In this document: one piece after another, positions 1 through 7,658 of the stretch
Numbering within the stretch: position 1 is the first letter of the stretch
Layout of the letters: every line of letters begins with the position of its first letter
Made by a program: the position numbers and the translations under genes
From: Rhizobium sp. Root274
GTDB taxonomy: Bacteria; Pseudomonadota; Alphaproteobacteria; Rhizobiales; Rhizobiaceae
Length of the DNA: 64,000 nt
Direction: 5' to 3'
NCBI RefSeq assembly: GCF_001429245.1
Contig: NZ_LMJE01000011.1
Location: forward strand, 52,349-116,348
Notes under the pieces: generated by a model
What the model was told of the DNA's origin: nothing
Database searches by the model: none
The model's input: only the letters and a program-made list of their open reading frames with translations

Positions 1-5
1 GAAAA

Positions 6-932
6 ATGAGCAGGAAACCAGAAACGCAACGTGCAGACATCTACAGCCGGATTACCGATCGGATCGTCGATGACTTGGCCCGTGGCGTCAAACCATGGAT
101 GAAGCCCTGGCACGACCGGAACATGCGAGAGCGGATCACGCGTCCGCTGAGAAGCAATGGACAACCCTACTCGGGCGTCAACGTTCTGCTGCTGTGGTCG
201 GAAGGCATGGCCCGGGGCTTCTCGTCGCCGATGTGGATGACGTTCAAGCAGGCGCTGGAGCTCGGGGCCGCAGTCCGCAAGGGTGAAACCGGTTCGACCG
301 TTGTTTTCGCCAGTCGCTTTACCAAGACGGAAGCCGACGGTAGCGGCGTTGAGGTCGACCGGGAAATCCCGTTCTTGAAGACCTACACAGTTTTCAATGT
401 TGAGCAGATCGACGATCTGCCGGAACATTATCACCATCGACCGGCGCCGGATGCCGATCCTGTCACACGGATCGAGGTCGTCGATCGCTTCTTCCGGAAC
501 ACGGGCGCGGTCATCCGCCACGCAGGAAACCAAGCCTTTTTTGCCCCGTCCAGCGACCACATCCAAATGCCTCCGTTCGAGAGCTTCAGGGATGCGGCCA
601 GCTACTATGCCACGCTGAGTCACGAGGCGACGCATTGGGTTGGCGCTTCGCATCGCCTGAATCGCGATCTCAGCCGTTACAACAAGGATCGGTCGGAGCG
701 GGCGCGTGAGGAGTTAATCGCCGAACTCGGCAGCTGCTTCCTATGCGCCGACCTTGGCATTGTACCGGAGCTCGAGCCTCGGCCCGATCACGCGTCCTAC
801 CTTGCCTCGTGGCTGAAGGTGCTTTCCGAGGACCGGCGTGCAATTTTTCAGGCGGCAGCGCACGCGCAGCGGGCAGTCACCTTCCTGCACGATCTGCAGC
901 CTGGTGCAGCCGAGGAGAAAGTCGCGGCCTAG
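6..932 (+). CDS. ardC: ArdC-family antirestriction protein
   Basis: A 308-residue protein with the ArdC layout. The N-terminal half (about residues 8-130) is the ssDNA-binding ArdC_N domain, recognisable from the DIYSRITDRIVDDL start and the SNGQPYSGVNVLLLW stretch. The C-terminal half is the polyvalent zincin metallopeptidase domain, with HEATH at residues 206-210 as the HExxH zinc site. ArdC proteins protect incoming plasmid DNA from host restriction during conjugation. The gene is complete: ATG at base 6 and stop at 930-932. Its own leader lies outside the window. It reads in the same direction as the small genes that follow and lies in the region predicted to enter the recipient first. 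Confidence 0.93.
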   Translation: MSRKPETQRADIYSRITDRIVDDLARGVKPWMKPWHDRNMRERITRPLRSNGQPYSGVNVLLLWSEGMARGFSSPMWMTFKQALELGAAVRKGETGSTVVFASRFTKTEADGSGVEVDREIPFLKTYTVFNVEQIDDLPEHYHHRPAPDADPVTRIEVVDRFFRNTGAVIRHAGNQAFFAPSSDHIQMPPFESFRDAASYYATLSHEATHWVGASHRLNRDLSRYNKDRSERAREELIAELGSCFLCADLGIVPELEPRPDHASYLASWLKVLSEDRRAIFQAAAHAQRAVTFLHDLQPGAAEEKVAA

Positions 933-935
933 AAA

Positions 936-1112
936 TCAGAGTCGGTCGTTGTCGCCGCCAACGGTCGGCACCTGTCCCGGCTCGCCTTCCGTAGGTGCGC
1001 CCTGATCTGGTGTGAGGTCCAGCTTGCCCCAGATCGAGGTTCTGCGGTCGGTCGGTTTGAGCTTTCGGGACTGCTTGATTTCGACGGTAAACGGCTTTGT
1101 CTGCTGACGCAT
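936..1112 (-). CDS. Conserved 58-residue plasmid protein
   Basis: The small protein begins MRQQTKPFTVEIKQSRKL and is rich in Lys, Arg and Pro. The ATG at 1112 is preceded by a strong GGAGG with suitable spacing, which is why I prefer it to longer starts. I recall similar short proteins next to ardC/DUF736 genes on rhizobial plasmids, but no function is known to me. It is convergent with ardC, with stops 3 bp apart, so it belongs to a different transcript. Confidence 0.6.
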   Translation of the reverse strand: MRQQTKPFTVEIKQSRKLKPTDRRTSIWGKLDLTPDQGAPTEGEPGQVPTVGGDNDRL

Positions 1113-1380
1113 ATATCCTCCAGGCGACGAATCGCCAGCACACGATACCGGGTTGGTTGCTGGAGGCAACTTCAGGCGGGCGGGTCCGTCGCTACCGAAT
1201 TGGGGCCTGACATTGCGACAGAGAAACGGTTCGATCGTAGCAATGTTGCGCTTGGGCGAGGCGATGGCAAGTTGCCATCACCGCGTTCCTCTTGATCCGC
1301 CGGCATAGGCCACGTCCTCCGCGGGCTCGATGAGGCATGTCTGATCGGAGAGCGGCTTCGCCTCGATCGTCCTCCCGCAA
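1113..1380. other. Intergenic stretch without recognised gene
   Basis: I see no convincing coding sequence between the start of the 58-residue gene and the leader of the DUF736 gene. The open frames here have no recognisable protein character. Confidence 0.5.
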
Positions 1381-1500
1381 CGGCCGTCCAAAACTTTCTT
1401 CCCCTGAGCGCTCAGGCGCTCATTCCTCGCGAAGCAACAAAGTTTCTCCCGGCCGCCCTCCACCTTGTTCCGGCCCCCTGGGTGCGGTCCAATCGTCCCC
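1381..1500 (+). promoter_or_regulatory. Leader element D, upstream of the DUF736 gene
   Basis: This non-coding leader contains an inverted repeat AAACTTT (1391-1397) / AAAGTTT (1439-1445) whose loop holds a further perfect palindrome, CCTGAGCGCTCAGG (1404-1417). It is followed by a block CCTCCACCTTgTTCCGGCCCCcTGGG (about 1457-1482) that is nearly identical to a block in leader C (about 3351-3375). Position, GC-rich flanks and structure resemble the three other leaders in this region. A promoter or hairpin role is inferred. Confidence 0.5.
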
Positions 1501-1565
1501 GATCCTTGCGACAGCCATCGAGGCCGCGAAGGGCGCGGCCCGAAACCAACGAAAGGAACACGAAA

Positions 1566-1874
1566 ATGGCAACCATCGGCACCTTCACCTCCACCGAAAC
1601 CGGCTTCAACGGCTCGATCCGCACGCTTGCCCTCAACGTCAAGGCCCGCATCGCCCGCATCGAAAACCCCTCCGACAAGGGGCCGCACTACCGCATCTAC
1701 GCCGGCAATGTCGAGCTGGGTGCGGCCTGGCAGAAGCGCTCCGAGCAGGACCGCGACTACCTCTCGGTCAAGCTGGATGACCCGAGCTTCCCCGCGCCGA
1801 TCTACGCGACCCTCACCGAAGTCGAAGGCGAGGACGGCTACCAGCTGATCTGGTCCCGCCCCAACCGGGACTGA
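1566..1874 (+). CDS. DUF736 family protein
   Basis: A 102-residue DUF736 protein. The N-terminal [18 protein letters not shown] and the later [22 protein letters not shown] are typical of the family, which is abundant on rhizobial plasmids and genomic islands. The molecular function is unknown. The ATG at 1566 follows an AAGGAAC ribosome site. It is preceded by leader D and followed directly by a GC-rich hairpin. It probably forms a single-gene transcript in the conjugative leading region. Confidence 0.9.
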   Translation: MATIGTFTSTETGFNGSIRTLALNVKARIARIENPSDKGPHYRIYAGNVELGAAWQKRSEQDRDYLSVKLDDPSFPAPIYATLTEVEGEDGYQLIWSRPNRD

Positions 1875-1884
1875 GACTCGGGAC

Positions 1885-1906
1885 GGCCCCGCCGCGAGGC
1901 GGGGCC
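1885..1906 (+). terminator. Hairpin after the DUF736 gene
   Basis: Perfect 9-bp inverted repeat GGCCCCGCC / GGCGGGGCC with a GCGA loop, 11 bases after the stop codon. It lacks a good T-run, so it may be a weak terminator or an mRNA-stabilising stem. Confidence 0.55.
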
Positions 1907-2030
1907 AATCGTCCGAATTGAGAAGCCGGGAGCGGGCATCGAACCCGCTTCCGGCTTTTCTGGTGCCATACGGAACCGGAAATGTCTGCTCAGATCGCTC
2001 CAGTGTGCCGTGTCGGCATGTCGGCCTCGA

Positions 2031-2140
2031 GGACGGGCGGTCAACCCCCAATTTTGCCTCCGCTCCGGTTCCCGCCGCTCCGACAAAATCGGCTCCCCCG
2101 CCCGCCGCCGCTGGCGGTCGCTTGCGCGCTCCTTGACCCC
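2031..2140 (+). promoter_or_regulatory. Leader element A
   Basis: This non-coding element is homologous to leader B. In order the two share GGACGG, CCCCCAATTTT, CCGCT, AAAATCGGyTCCCCCGC and CCTTGACCCC. The core inverted repeat is ATTTTG (2051-2056) / CAAAAT (2084-2089), with a 27-base loop. The equivalent stem in leader B is ATTTTC / GAAAA, so the closing base pair has changed on both sides, which supports a selected stem. A possible -35-like TTGACC sits at 2133-2138. Confidence 0.55.
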
Positions 2141-2195
2141 GCCATCCCGCCCCGCCCCGCGTCGTCGTCTTTCACGAACTCAAGGAGATGAGACG

Positions 2196-2360
2196 ATGAC
2201 TATCGAACAGCACATCGAGGAGCTGCGGCTGGAGCTGAAGAGCGTATGCGATGCCGCCGAGCGCCGCCAGATCGAGACGGAGCTCGAACTCGCTGAAGCC
2301 AATCTGGCTGTCATGCTTGCCGAACAGGAGGGCGCCGTCGAAGCCGAGCCGCCCTTCTGA
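2196..2360 (+). CDS. 54-residue acidic helical protein
   Basis: The small protein starts MTIEQHIEELRLELK and is strongly acidic and predicted to be a single coiled helix, rich in Glu and Leu. The ATG at 2196 follows AAGGAGATGAG. I do not recognise a family. It lies between leader A and a terminator that overlaps its stop, so it appears to be its own transcription unit. Its size and charge would suit a partner-binding or DNA-mimic protein, but that is speculation. Confidence 0.7.
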   Translation: MTIEQHIEELRLELKSVCDAAERRQIETELELAEANLAVMLAEQEGAVEAEPPF

Positions 2361-2375
2361 GGCGGCTCTTTCCTT
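2346..2375 (+). terminator. Rho-independent terminator of the 54-residue gene
   Basis: Perfect 8-bp stem GAGCCGCC (2346-2353) / GGCGGCTC (2361-2368), followed by TTTCCTT. The upstream arm lies inside the last codons of the gene. Confidence 0.75.
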
Positions 2376-2530
2376 CTGGTATGTGAGCCGGACCGGCGTC
2401 CCCGGCTGTCAGGGATTTCACCCCTCAACGCTCCCCTCCGGCTCTTGCCGGATACGGTCGCGGCCCCTGCGGGCCCGCGGGTTTCTTCTCTCTATGACGT
2501 CCTAATTTACTCCAGCAAATCCGGCGTAAA

Positions 2531-2632
2531 GGACGGCGCGGTCTCCCCCAATTTTCCGCCGCTGCGTTGCACTTCTCTTCAGAAAAATCGGTTCCCCCGC
2601 TTGCGAGCCGCGTTCCGCGGTCCTTGACCCCT
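2531..2632 (+). promoter_or_regulatory. Leader element B
   Basis: Homologous to leader A over about 100 bp. The shared blocks are CCCCCAATTTT, CCGCTGCG, AAAATCGGTTCCCCCGC and CCTTGACCCC. The inverted repeat is ATTTTC (2551-2556) / GAAAA (from 2582), with a 25-base loop. It stands directly upstream of the 163-residue gene. Confidence 0.55.
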
Positions 2633-2681
2633 CTTTGCAACAGAGTGGCCGATCTCCATCATCAACGAAGGAGATCACATT

Positions 2682-3173
2682 ATGACAACCGATCAGAACC
2701 TCATGCTCTACACCAGGCTTTCCGGCTTCCGGATCGTCGTCCTCGCAAACCGGTTCGGCTGTGAGACAGACTTCACGCGAGCTCTCCACGATCGCCTGCT
2801 AGAGGCGCTCGAAGCCGGAATTGGTCGCGTGCGGACCATCATGGCGTCGGAGCGGAGCGTTCTCACCGGTGACGACGAGTTCGCCGAGTATCAGCTGGAG
2901 GGGGAAACTGAGATTTTCGGGCGCTTTACCATCACCTTGCTGGACGATCTCGAAACCGATTTCGACACGCACGAATACCGCATCAACGACGGTGACTGGA
3001 TCAATGCTCTGACGGCGGACTATACCGGCGTCGATATCGGCTATCCGGAAATGGTCGCGCTGACCGTCGACGAGTTCGGCTCACTTGCGCCGATCATCAA
3101 AAATATCAAGCGCGAAACCGGGATCACGGTAAATGCCTCGCGTGTCGTTTTCGCCCGGTGCGGAGGATCCTGA
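2682..3173 (+). CDS. Conserved plasmid protein, 163 residues
   Basis: An acidic globular protein beginning MTTDQNLMLYTRL, with the ATG after a GAAGGAGATCACATT ribosome site. There is no signal peptide or membrane segment and no motif I can name. Base composition and codon use match the neighbouring tra genes. It has its own leader (B) and a hairpin overlapping its stop. I recall homologues of this kind in the same plasmid neighbourhood in rhizobia, without known function. Confidence 0.75.
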   Translation: MTTDQNLMLYTRLSGFRIVVLANRFGCETDFTRALHDRLLEALEAGIGRVRTIMASERSVLTGDDEFAEYQLEGETEIFGRFTITLLDDLETDFDTHEYRINDGDWINALTADYTGVDIGYPEMVALTVDEFGSLAPIIKNIKRETGITVNASRVVFARCGGS

Positions 3174-3181
3174 TCCTCCGG
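3162..3181 (+). terminator. Hairpin overlapping the stop of the 163-residue gene
   Basis: Perfect inverted repeat CGGAGGATC (3162-3170) / GATCCTCCG (3173-3181) around the TGA stop. There is no T-run, so termination strength is uncertain. Confidence 0.5.
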
Positions 3182-3289
3182 CGTGGTCTCGATCGAGATT
3201 CTGAGGAACCCGCCGCGCTCTCCTTCCGAGCTGCTGTCATCTCTCATCGGGATGTTGCAGCCCGTCCGTCACGACGCAACCTGCCGCCG

Positions 3290-3395
3290 CCAGAATTTTC
3301 CCCGCCGCCTTGCTGCTCCTCGCGGATCAAAATTCAGTCGCTGGCAGGTCCTCCACCTTCGTTCCGGCCCCTTGGGGGTGCGTCCCTCCTTTCCG
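3290..3395 (+). promoter_or_regulatory. Leader element C
   Basis: Inverted repeat GAATTTT (3293-3299) / AAAATTC (3329-3335) with a 29-base loop, followed by CCTCCACCTTcGTTCCGGCCCC (3350-3371), which matches leader D. It precedes the 57-residue gene as the other leaders precede theirs. Confidence 0.5.
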
Positions 3396-3443
3396 GTCTG
3401 CCGACTATCCCCGCGATGTCAGCATTTCGAAAGGAGAAACAAC

Positions 3444-3617
3444 ATGCAACAGCTCGCTCAATTTCTCGCCGCCACCGGCCGCCGGCTCCGCACGCTCGGC
3501 AAGGTGCTCAGCCACTTCTTCCGCAAGGGGAAGCTTGGCCTGAAGCTCGCGATCAAGATCCCGTTCTTCGTCGAGATCGAAGTATCCTTCGAGACCGACT
3601 GGAACCGACGCCGATGA
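3444..3617 (+). CDS. 57-residue basic protein
   Basis: A small, strongly basic protein (MQQLAQFLAATGRRLRTLG...) with many Arg and Lys and an amphipathic middle part. The ATG at 3444 follows AAAGGAGAAACAAC. No family is recognised. A basic, helical character would suit nucleic-acid or membrane-surface binding, but this is only a reading of composition. It sits between leader C and a good terminator. Confidence 0.7.
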   Translation: MQQLAQFLAATGRRLRTLGKVLSHFFRKGKLGLKLAIKIPFFVEIEVSFETDWNRRR

Positions 3618-3627
3618 GGTACGCTTT

Positions 3628-3653
3628 GGCCCCGCTTCGGCGGGCCTTCTTTC
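3628..3653 (+). terminator. Terminator after the 57-residue gene
   Basis: GGCCCCGC-TTCG-GCGGGCC stem-loop with a UUCG-type tetraloop, followed by TTCTTTCC. It also separates this + strand unit from the convergent WGR gene. Confidence 0.75.
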
Positions 3654-3908
3654 CTACGTCGACATCACGCGCGGCCGGTAACCGCGTTTTCGTTTCTGTC
3701 GGAGAAGATCGAGGAACAGGTGAACAGCTTCCTCTTCCCGCCCGAAATGGTGGACCATCACCTGTCCCTTGCTTCCAATCCTGCCCCACTTTCGAAGCAG
3801 GCAGATATCCCCGAACAGGTTCGGTTCGATCGACATGGCGTAATAGCGGGCCATGTTCTTGGAGGCGTCCGAGCGCTCGACGTAGAGATGGTAGGGCTGC
3901 GAGATCAT
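3654..3908 (-). CDS. WGR domain protein
   Basis: An 84-residue protein that is essentially one WGR domain (YHLYVERSD..., then RKWGRIGSKGQ with the Trp-Gly-Arg core, then FLDLLRQKRKRGYRPR). WGR domains occur in PARPs and in bacterial MolR-type proteins and probably bind nucleic acid; stand-alone versions are frequent on rhizobial plasmids. I chose the ATG at 3908 because the conserved part begins right there. A TTG at 3944 would add 12 residues. It lies downstream of the thermonuclease gene on the same strand. Confidence 0.85.
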   Translation of the reverse strand: MISQPYHLYVERSDASKNMARYYAMSIEPNLFGDICLLRKWGRIGSKGQVMVHHFGREEEAVHLFLDLLRQKRKRGYRPRVMST

Positions 3909-4103
3909 GAGAGAAGAATCGCTGATCTCTGGAATCGCGTCCAACGACAGTTATGAATCGGTCGGGGTGGATTGATTCAGATCTGTGATGAAACGCGAGT
4001 GGTGGGCTTGGGCGAGACGCCTTCGGCGCACGGCTCTACTCGCTTACGCTCCCCGAACCCGCGAGACGGTTTCGGCCATCCGGTAACGATCCTCTCGCGG
4101 TTC

Positions 4104-4685
4104 TCAGCCGCACCATCCTTGTCTTGCGCCGTCCCAGCGCCTGGCGAGGCCCTCGTCAACGAGAGCGTCTCCGAGCGAGCGCCCTGCCCGCGTGACGGTA
4201 CGCAGCTTGCGGCCATATTTGTCTTCGTCGCGCAACCCGGCTGAAAGCGAGAACTTGCCACCATTCAGCAGCGCGAGCAGACGTGATTTCGCGGCTTCGC
4301 CTTTGATCCTTTCCGCCTCACACCGCGGTGGGCTGAGTTCCGGCGTGTCGATATCCGCGATGCGGATTTTCTCGCCCCGGAACCAGAACGTATCGCCATC
4401 GACGACGCAGTTCACGTGGCGATCGACGCCGCAGATCAAGAACGCGGCCGACAGTGGATCTGATGTCGGTGTTTTGGCCGCAGCCAGGAGCCCGGAGAGA
4501 TTGTTGGCGCCGCCGAAGGCAAGCCAGCCTCCCGTAGCAATGGTCATTGCGCAGAGGATCGCGATCAGTGATTTGCGCGGGCGGCTCGGCCCCGATCGGG
4601 GTGACTTTCCCTGCCCGCGATTTCGGTCGTTCCTGCCGCCGGTCTGCCGCGGCTTTCTGAACGGAACCACATTCGATTTCGTCAC
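4104..4685 (-). CDS. Thermonuclease (SNase-like) family protein
   Basis: 193 residues. A basic cytoplasmic start is followed by one hydrophobic segment (about residues 40-60) that is probably a signal anchor. The staphylococcal-nuclease-like domain covers about residues 90-190: VVDGDTFWFRGEKIRIADIDTPE includes the DGDT and IR..DTPE calcium/active-site region, and GRKLRTV.. and GLARRWDG follow. Homologues lie beside traG on many rhizobial conjugative plasmids. The exported or membrane-anchored nuclease could act in the envelope during mating, but its role is not established. It is third in a traG-(70 aa)-nuclease order. Confidence 0.85.
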   Translation of the reverse strand: MTKSNVVPFRKPRQTGGRNDRNRGQGKSPRSGPSRPRKSLIAILCAMTIATGGWLAFGGANNLSGLLAAAKTPTSDPLSAAFLICGVDRHVNCVVDGDTFWFRGEKIRIADIDTPELSPPRCEAERIKGEAAKSRLLALLNGGKFSLSAGLRDEDKYGRKLRTVTRAGRSLGDALVDEGLARRWDGARQGWCG

Positions 4686-4707
4686 CCTCGGTCCTCTCCT
4701 CTTTGCC

Positions 4708-4920
4708 TCAACCTATCTCGGCTTCGGTTTCATCTGCGTTTACGGGCAAGACGATCTTTAGGCGGTGTGCAGGAGCGGCGCGCAGTCGGTCCCGCCTCCC
4801 CTTCGGGCCACTATGTTGAGGCTCCTGCGGCTGCGCTGTTTCCCGCTCCTCACACAGCGAGAATTCCCGAAATCCCGCCCTGTCGGTCGTCGCTATGCTG
4901 ATTTCTCCGATACTCTTCAT
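4708..4920 (-). CDS. 70-residue protein coupled to traG
   Basis: The ATG overlaps the traG stop in an ATGA arrangement (4917-4920), so translation is probably coupled. The sequence [20 protein letters not shown] reads as a real protein, and the C-terminus is acidic (NADETEAEIG). No family is recognised. It lies between traG and the thermonuclease gene on the same strand. It is short enough to be missed by automatic annotation. Confidence 0.55.
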   Translation of the reverse strand: MKSIGEISIATTDRAGFREFSLCEERETAQPQEPQHSGPKGRRDRLRAAPAHRLKIVLPVNADETEAEIG

Positions 4921-6893
4921 TGTCCTGGATCGGCCTTGCTCGCTGCGCTGCGCGCCGGCTCGATCCCAGAGGGCCCAGGCGTGTTTCCAAGCCTGTGAAA
5001 CCTGTTCATCCCAACGCAGGCTTTCATATCGTCGCGCCGAAACCAGATCGCGCGGCCGCACCTGAGCGGCGCGTTGCCCGCCGTGAAGACGATCTGCTCG
5101 TCCGCTCGCATGCGAAGAACTTCGTGCGGCTGGATCAACGGCCGCGCGGCCAGTTGCTTCGATCGCGTGCGCGACGATCCTCTCGCCTGGGAACTGCGGC
5201 TGATCTGGTCGATCTCGACCGTCGTCATGCCGCAGCGACGCGAGATGTAGTCGGCCGTTTCCGGATCATTGATCGCCGCGAAACTGATCCAGCTCGCGCT
5301 CTCGAACCATTTGCTGGCGGCATCGCGGCCGCCATAGGTTTCGCGCATCTGGCCGATCGACTGATAGATCATGACGAGCGTGATGCCGTATTTCCGGCCG
5401 GCGTCGCGCGCCGTCTCCAGGATGCGCATGTAGCCCAGCCGCGCCACCTCATCCAGGAGGAACAGCGACCTTCCGCTCATCGAGCCATCGCGATTGTAGA
5501 TCGCGTTCAGGAAGGAACCGATGATGACGCGCGCCAGGCCCGCATGCGTCTCCAGCGTCTTGAGATCGATGTTGATGAAGACGTCGGTGTTTCCAGCTGC
5601 TAGGTCGATTGTCGAAAACGTCTTCCCCGACACCAATGCGGCATAGTTCGGATAGGAAAGCCAGTGGGTTTCCTTGATCGCATTGGCATAGACGCCGGAG
5701 AACGTCTCCGGGGTCATATTGACGAAGGCCGCCACATTTTCCTTCACGAACTCCGAGTCCGAATTGTCGTAGATTTCCTGCAGGCGCTGGCGCAGCTGCG
5801 GCTCCGGTTCAGAAAGATTGGCGCGCACCTGGCGAAGCGTCTGGTTCTCCTTCTCCGTATGTCCGGACAGGCAAACGTCGGCGATCATCGCGGTCAGCAA
5901 TTGCAAGGCCGAGGCACGGAAGAAGTCGTCGCGGACGCCGCGCGTCCCGCCGCTATCGCTCATGATCCAGGAGGCGACGGAGGCGATATCCTCTTCCTTG
6001 GTGCCGCCGAACTGTCCGATCCAATCAAGCGCATTGAAGCCGGTTTCCGGTTTTTTCGGATCGACCACGAACACGTCGCGGTCCGCGCCGGTGCGATGGG
6101 CCGAGACCATCGGCGCCACCTCGTTCGACGGATCGAGAACGATCAGCGAGCCACCCCATTTCAAGGCTGTCGGGATCGTTACCGACGTCGTCTTGAACCC
6201 ACCGGAACCAGCGAACACGATACCATGTGACGAACCGAACGAGCCGTCGAAGCAGAGCAGCGGCGACTTGCCGCCGCTCCCCCATGTTTCGGAATTGTCG
6301 GCCCGAAAGGAGCGCTCCGCAACGCTGTCCCTATCGACACGGTATCGTTCGCCAATCACGATCCCGCCTGTTTGGGAGAACAGCTTTTCCGCATCGGCAA
6401 GCTTCATCCAATCGGCCTCGCCGTGAAGCGCTTGCTTGCCGCGGATGCGTTTGGGCTCGGCACTGGCGAATGCCGCGTTGCCGACCAGCGCGACGCGCAG
6501 GGCGAAGCAGGTCGCCATCGCCGCAGCGCCCGCTCCAATCAGCGTGGCGGGATCGACATAGGCGAGAATGGACTTGCCCGCCCGAACTTGGTCCGCGAGT
6601 CCCGACAACCTGATCGTTTCGCGAAGCGCGCCAATCAGGATCGTTGCCACGCCGCCGGCGACGACGCCCCATCCTGCCGCCTTGATCCTGATCGAACCGG
6701 CGCTCGCAAACAGGAAGACGATGGCAATGAGCGCCGCCGTCAGATAAGGCAGAGCGATCCCGGCTCGACCGAGCGTCTGCCGCGCTGCCTCCGTCTTTCC
6801 GAAGCCGGACAGCCAATGTTCGATCCCGGTCATGCCGATCGTGACCGGGATCATTAATGCGACGGGCGCGATGAATAGCAAAAACCTATTCAT
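4917..6893 (-). CDS. traG: TraG conjugative coupling protein (VirD4/TraG ATPase)
   Basis: 658 residues, the size of Ti-plasmid TraG. The N-terminus has several membrane segments (about residues 1-145). The ATPase domain has Walker [10 protein letters not shown] at about residues 228-236, a VLDPSNE stretch soon after, and Walker [12 protein letters not shown]. The protein is the inner-membrane hexameric motor that links the TraA-DNA relaxosome to the Trb channel. It follows traD, overlapping it by 8 bases, and ends overlapping the 70-residue gene. It is part of the traC-traD-traG operon read away from oriT. Confidence 0.96.
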   Translation of the reverse strand: MNRFLLFIAPVALMIPVTIGMTGIEHWLSGFGKTEAARQTLGRAGIALPYLTAALIAIVFLFASAGSIRIKAAGWGVVAGGVATILIGALRETIRLSGLADQVRAGKSILAYVDPATLIGAGAAAMATCFALRVALVGNAAFASAEPKRIRGKQALHGEADWMKLADAEKLFSQTGGIVIGERYRVDRDSVAERSFRADNSETWGSGGKSPLLCFDGSFGSSHGIVFAGSGGFKTTSVTIPTALKWGGSLIVLDPSNEVAPMVSAHRTGADRDVFVVDPKKPETGFNALDWIGQFGGTKEEDIASVASWIMSDSGGTRGVRDDFFRASALQLLTAMIADVCLSGHTEKENQTLRQVRANLSEPEPQLRQRLQEIYDNSDSEFVKENVAAFVNMTPETFSGVYANAIKETHWLSYPNYAALVSGKTFSTIDLAAGNTDVFINIDLKTLETHAGLARVIIGSFLNAIYNRDGSMSGRSLFLLDEVARLGYMRILETARDAGRKYGITLVMIYQSIGQMRETYGGRDAASKWFESASWISFAAINDPETADYISRRCGMTTVEIDQISRSSQARGSSRTRSKQLAARPLIQPHEVLRMRADEQIVFTAGNAPLRCGRAIWFRRDDMKACVGMNRFHRLGNTPGPSGIEPARSAASKADPGQ

Positions 6894-7101
6894 CGGTTTT
6901 CCCGAAGGCCTCCGCGCCGATCGCCAGCAGCCGCGATCGTTCTGTGTCGTCGCATCTCAGGCGCTGGCTCAGATCGATCAGCGCGCCGAGCAGAAGCGCG
7001 CGCTTTTCGTAGCGAAGGCCGGCTTTGACGATGAGGCCGCCAAGCTCGATCTTTTCCCGGGTGTCCTTTTTGCGAGCGTCGGATGTCATGGTGCGGCTCA
7101 T
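6886..7101 (-). CDS. traD: TraD conjugal transfer protein
   Basis: A 71-residue protein ([20 protein letters not shown]...) matching the short TraD of Ti and Sym plasmids by size, position and its [30 protein letters not shown] core. The family is related to the conjugal transfer TraD/TrwB-accessory small proteins and has a putative DNA-processing role. It overlaps traG and starts 4 bases after traC ends, so the three are one operon. Confidence 0.9.
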   Translation of the reverse strand: MSRTMTSDARKKDTREKIELGGLIVKAGLRYEKRALLLGALIDLSQRLRCDDTERSRLLAIGAEAFGKTDE

Positions 7102-7105
7102 GCGC

Positions 7106-7402
7106 TCAAGCCTCGCCAGACCCGCCCGCAGCCGCGCCAGACGCGTTCTGCGTGGACGGTCCGCTGCTTTCGCCGGCGCCTGCCCCCCTCTTGCCTCCGC
7201 TCGAACGAACCTCGCCTCCGCGAAACCGTTTCATCAGATCCTCGAAAGCGGCCTGCAGCTCCGCCTCGTCGACTTCGATTTCGCCGAGGCCCGCCTTGAG
7301 GGCGATCCGGCCGACGCGCTCCGCCTCACGGGTCTCGGCGGCCTTGAGCTGCTCCTGGAGCTTGGCGATTTCGTCGCGGATCTTGGAGGATGGTTTCTTC
7401 AT
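7106..7402 (-). CDS. traC: TraC conjugal transfer protein
   Basis: 98 residues starting [20 protein letters not shown]. The first 40 residues form a coiled-coil-like helix and the C-terminus is low-complexity Gly/Ser/Ala. I chose the ATG at 7402, which gives the family's usual length; the frame is open upstream to 7498 but looks non-coding there. TraC is an accessory relaxosome protein in the Ti system. It is the first gene leftward from the divergent tra control region. Confidence 0.88.
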   Translation of the reverse strand: MKKPSSKIRDEIAKLQEQLKAAETREAERVGRIALKAGLGEIEVDEAELQAAFEDLMKRFRGGEVRSSGGKRGAGAGESSGPSTQNASGAAAGGSGEA

Positions 7403-7475
7403 GTCCGTAGTCTCCCTTGGGTGAGAAAGCTTGCCTTTCGAACCCAGTTTTCCGGAGATGAGTGCGGAACGCACT

Positions 7476-7491
7476 ACTGTGAATCCTACAA
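7476..7491 (-). promoter_or_regulatory. Putative TraR operator (tra box), tra side
   Basis: On the - strand this reads TTGTAGGATTCACAGT. The same 16 bases occur between traI and repA (26965-26980), and the first nine bases recur in a perfect palindrome at 26867-26882. It lies 74 bp upstream of traC and about 170 bp upstream of traA, where Ti plasmids carry the tra box. It differs from the Ti consensus, so the assignment rests on position and recurrence. Confidence 0.6.
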
Positions 7492-7547
7492 TCGCCAAGG
7501 CGCAAGCTTTGGTGAATGATCCCGGCCGTTCCGAAGGAGCGGATCCG

Positions 7548-7583
7548 AAGGGCGCAATTATACGTCGCTGACGCGACGCCCTT
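7548..7583. other. oriT: oriT core (Q-type nick region)
   Basis: AAGGGCGCAATTATA followed by the hairpin CGTCGC-TGAC-GCGACG (7563-7578) and CCCTT. This is the arrangement of the Ti-plasmid and RSF1010 oriT. By analogy with the RSF1010 nick TGCG/CCC, the expected nick is on the - strand between the bases paired with 7553 and 7552. That puts the 5' CCCTT end toward lower coordinates. It lies between divergent traC and traA, as in other plasmids with this system. Confidence 0.88.
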
Positions 7584-7658
7584 GCTTGAGGCCCCTGGCG
7601 GGCCCGCCGCTCCCGACGAACCCGTTGATTTCGTTCGCAATCGGGAAAGAACTCCGCC

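Noticed and set aside
1278..2051. 257-codon - strand frame over the DUF736 gene
   Set aside because: Overlaps a recognised gene on the other strand and its translation has no recognisable fold.
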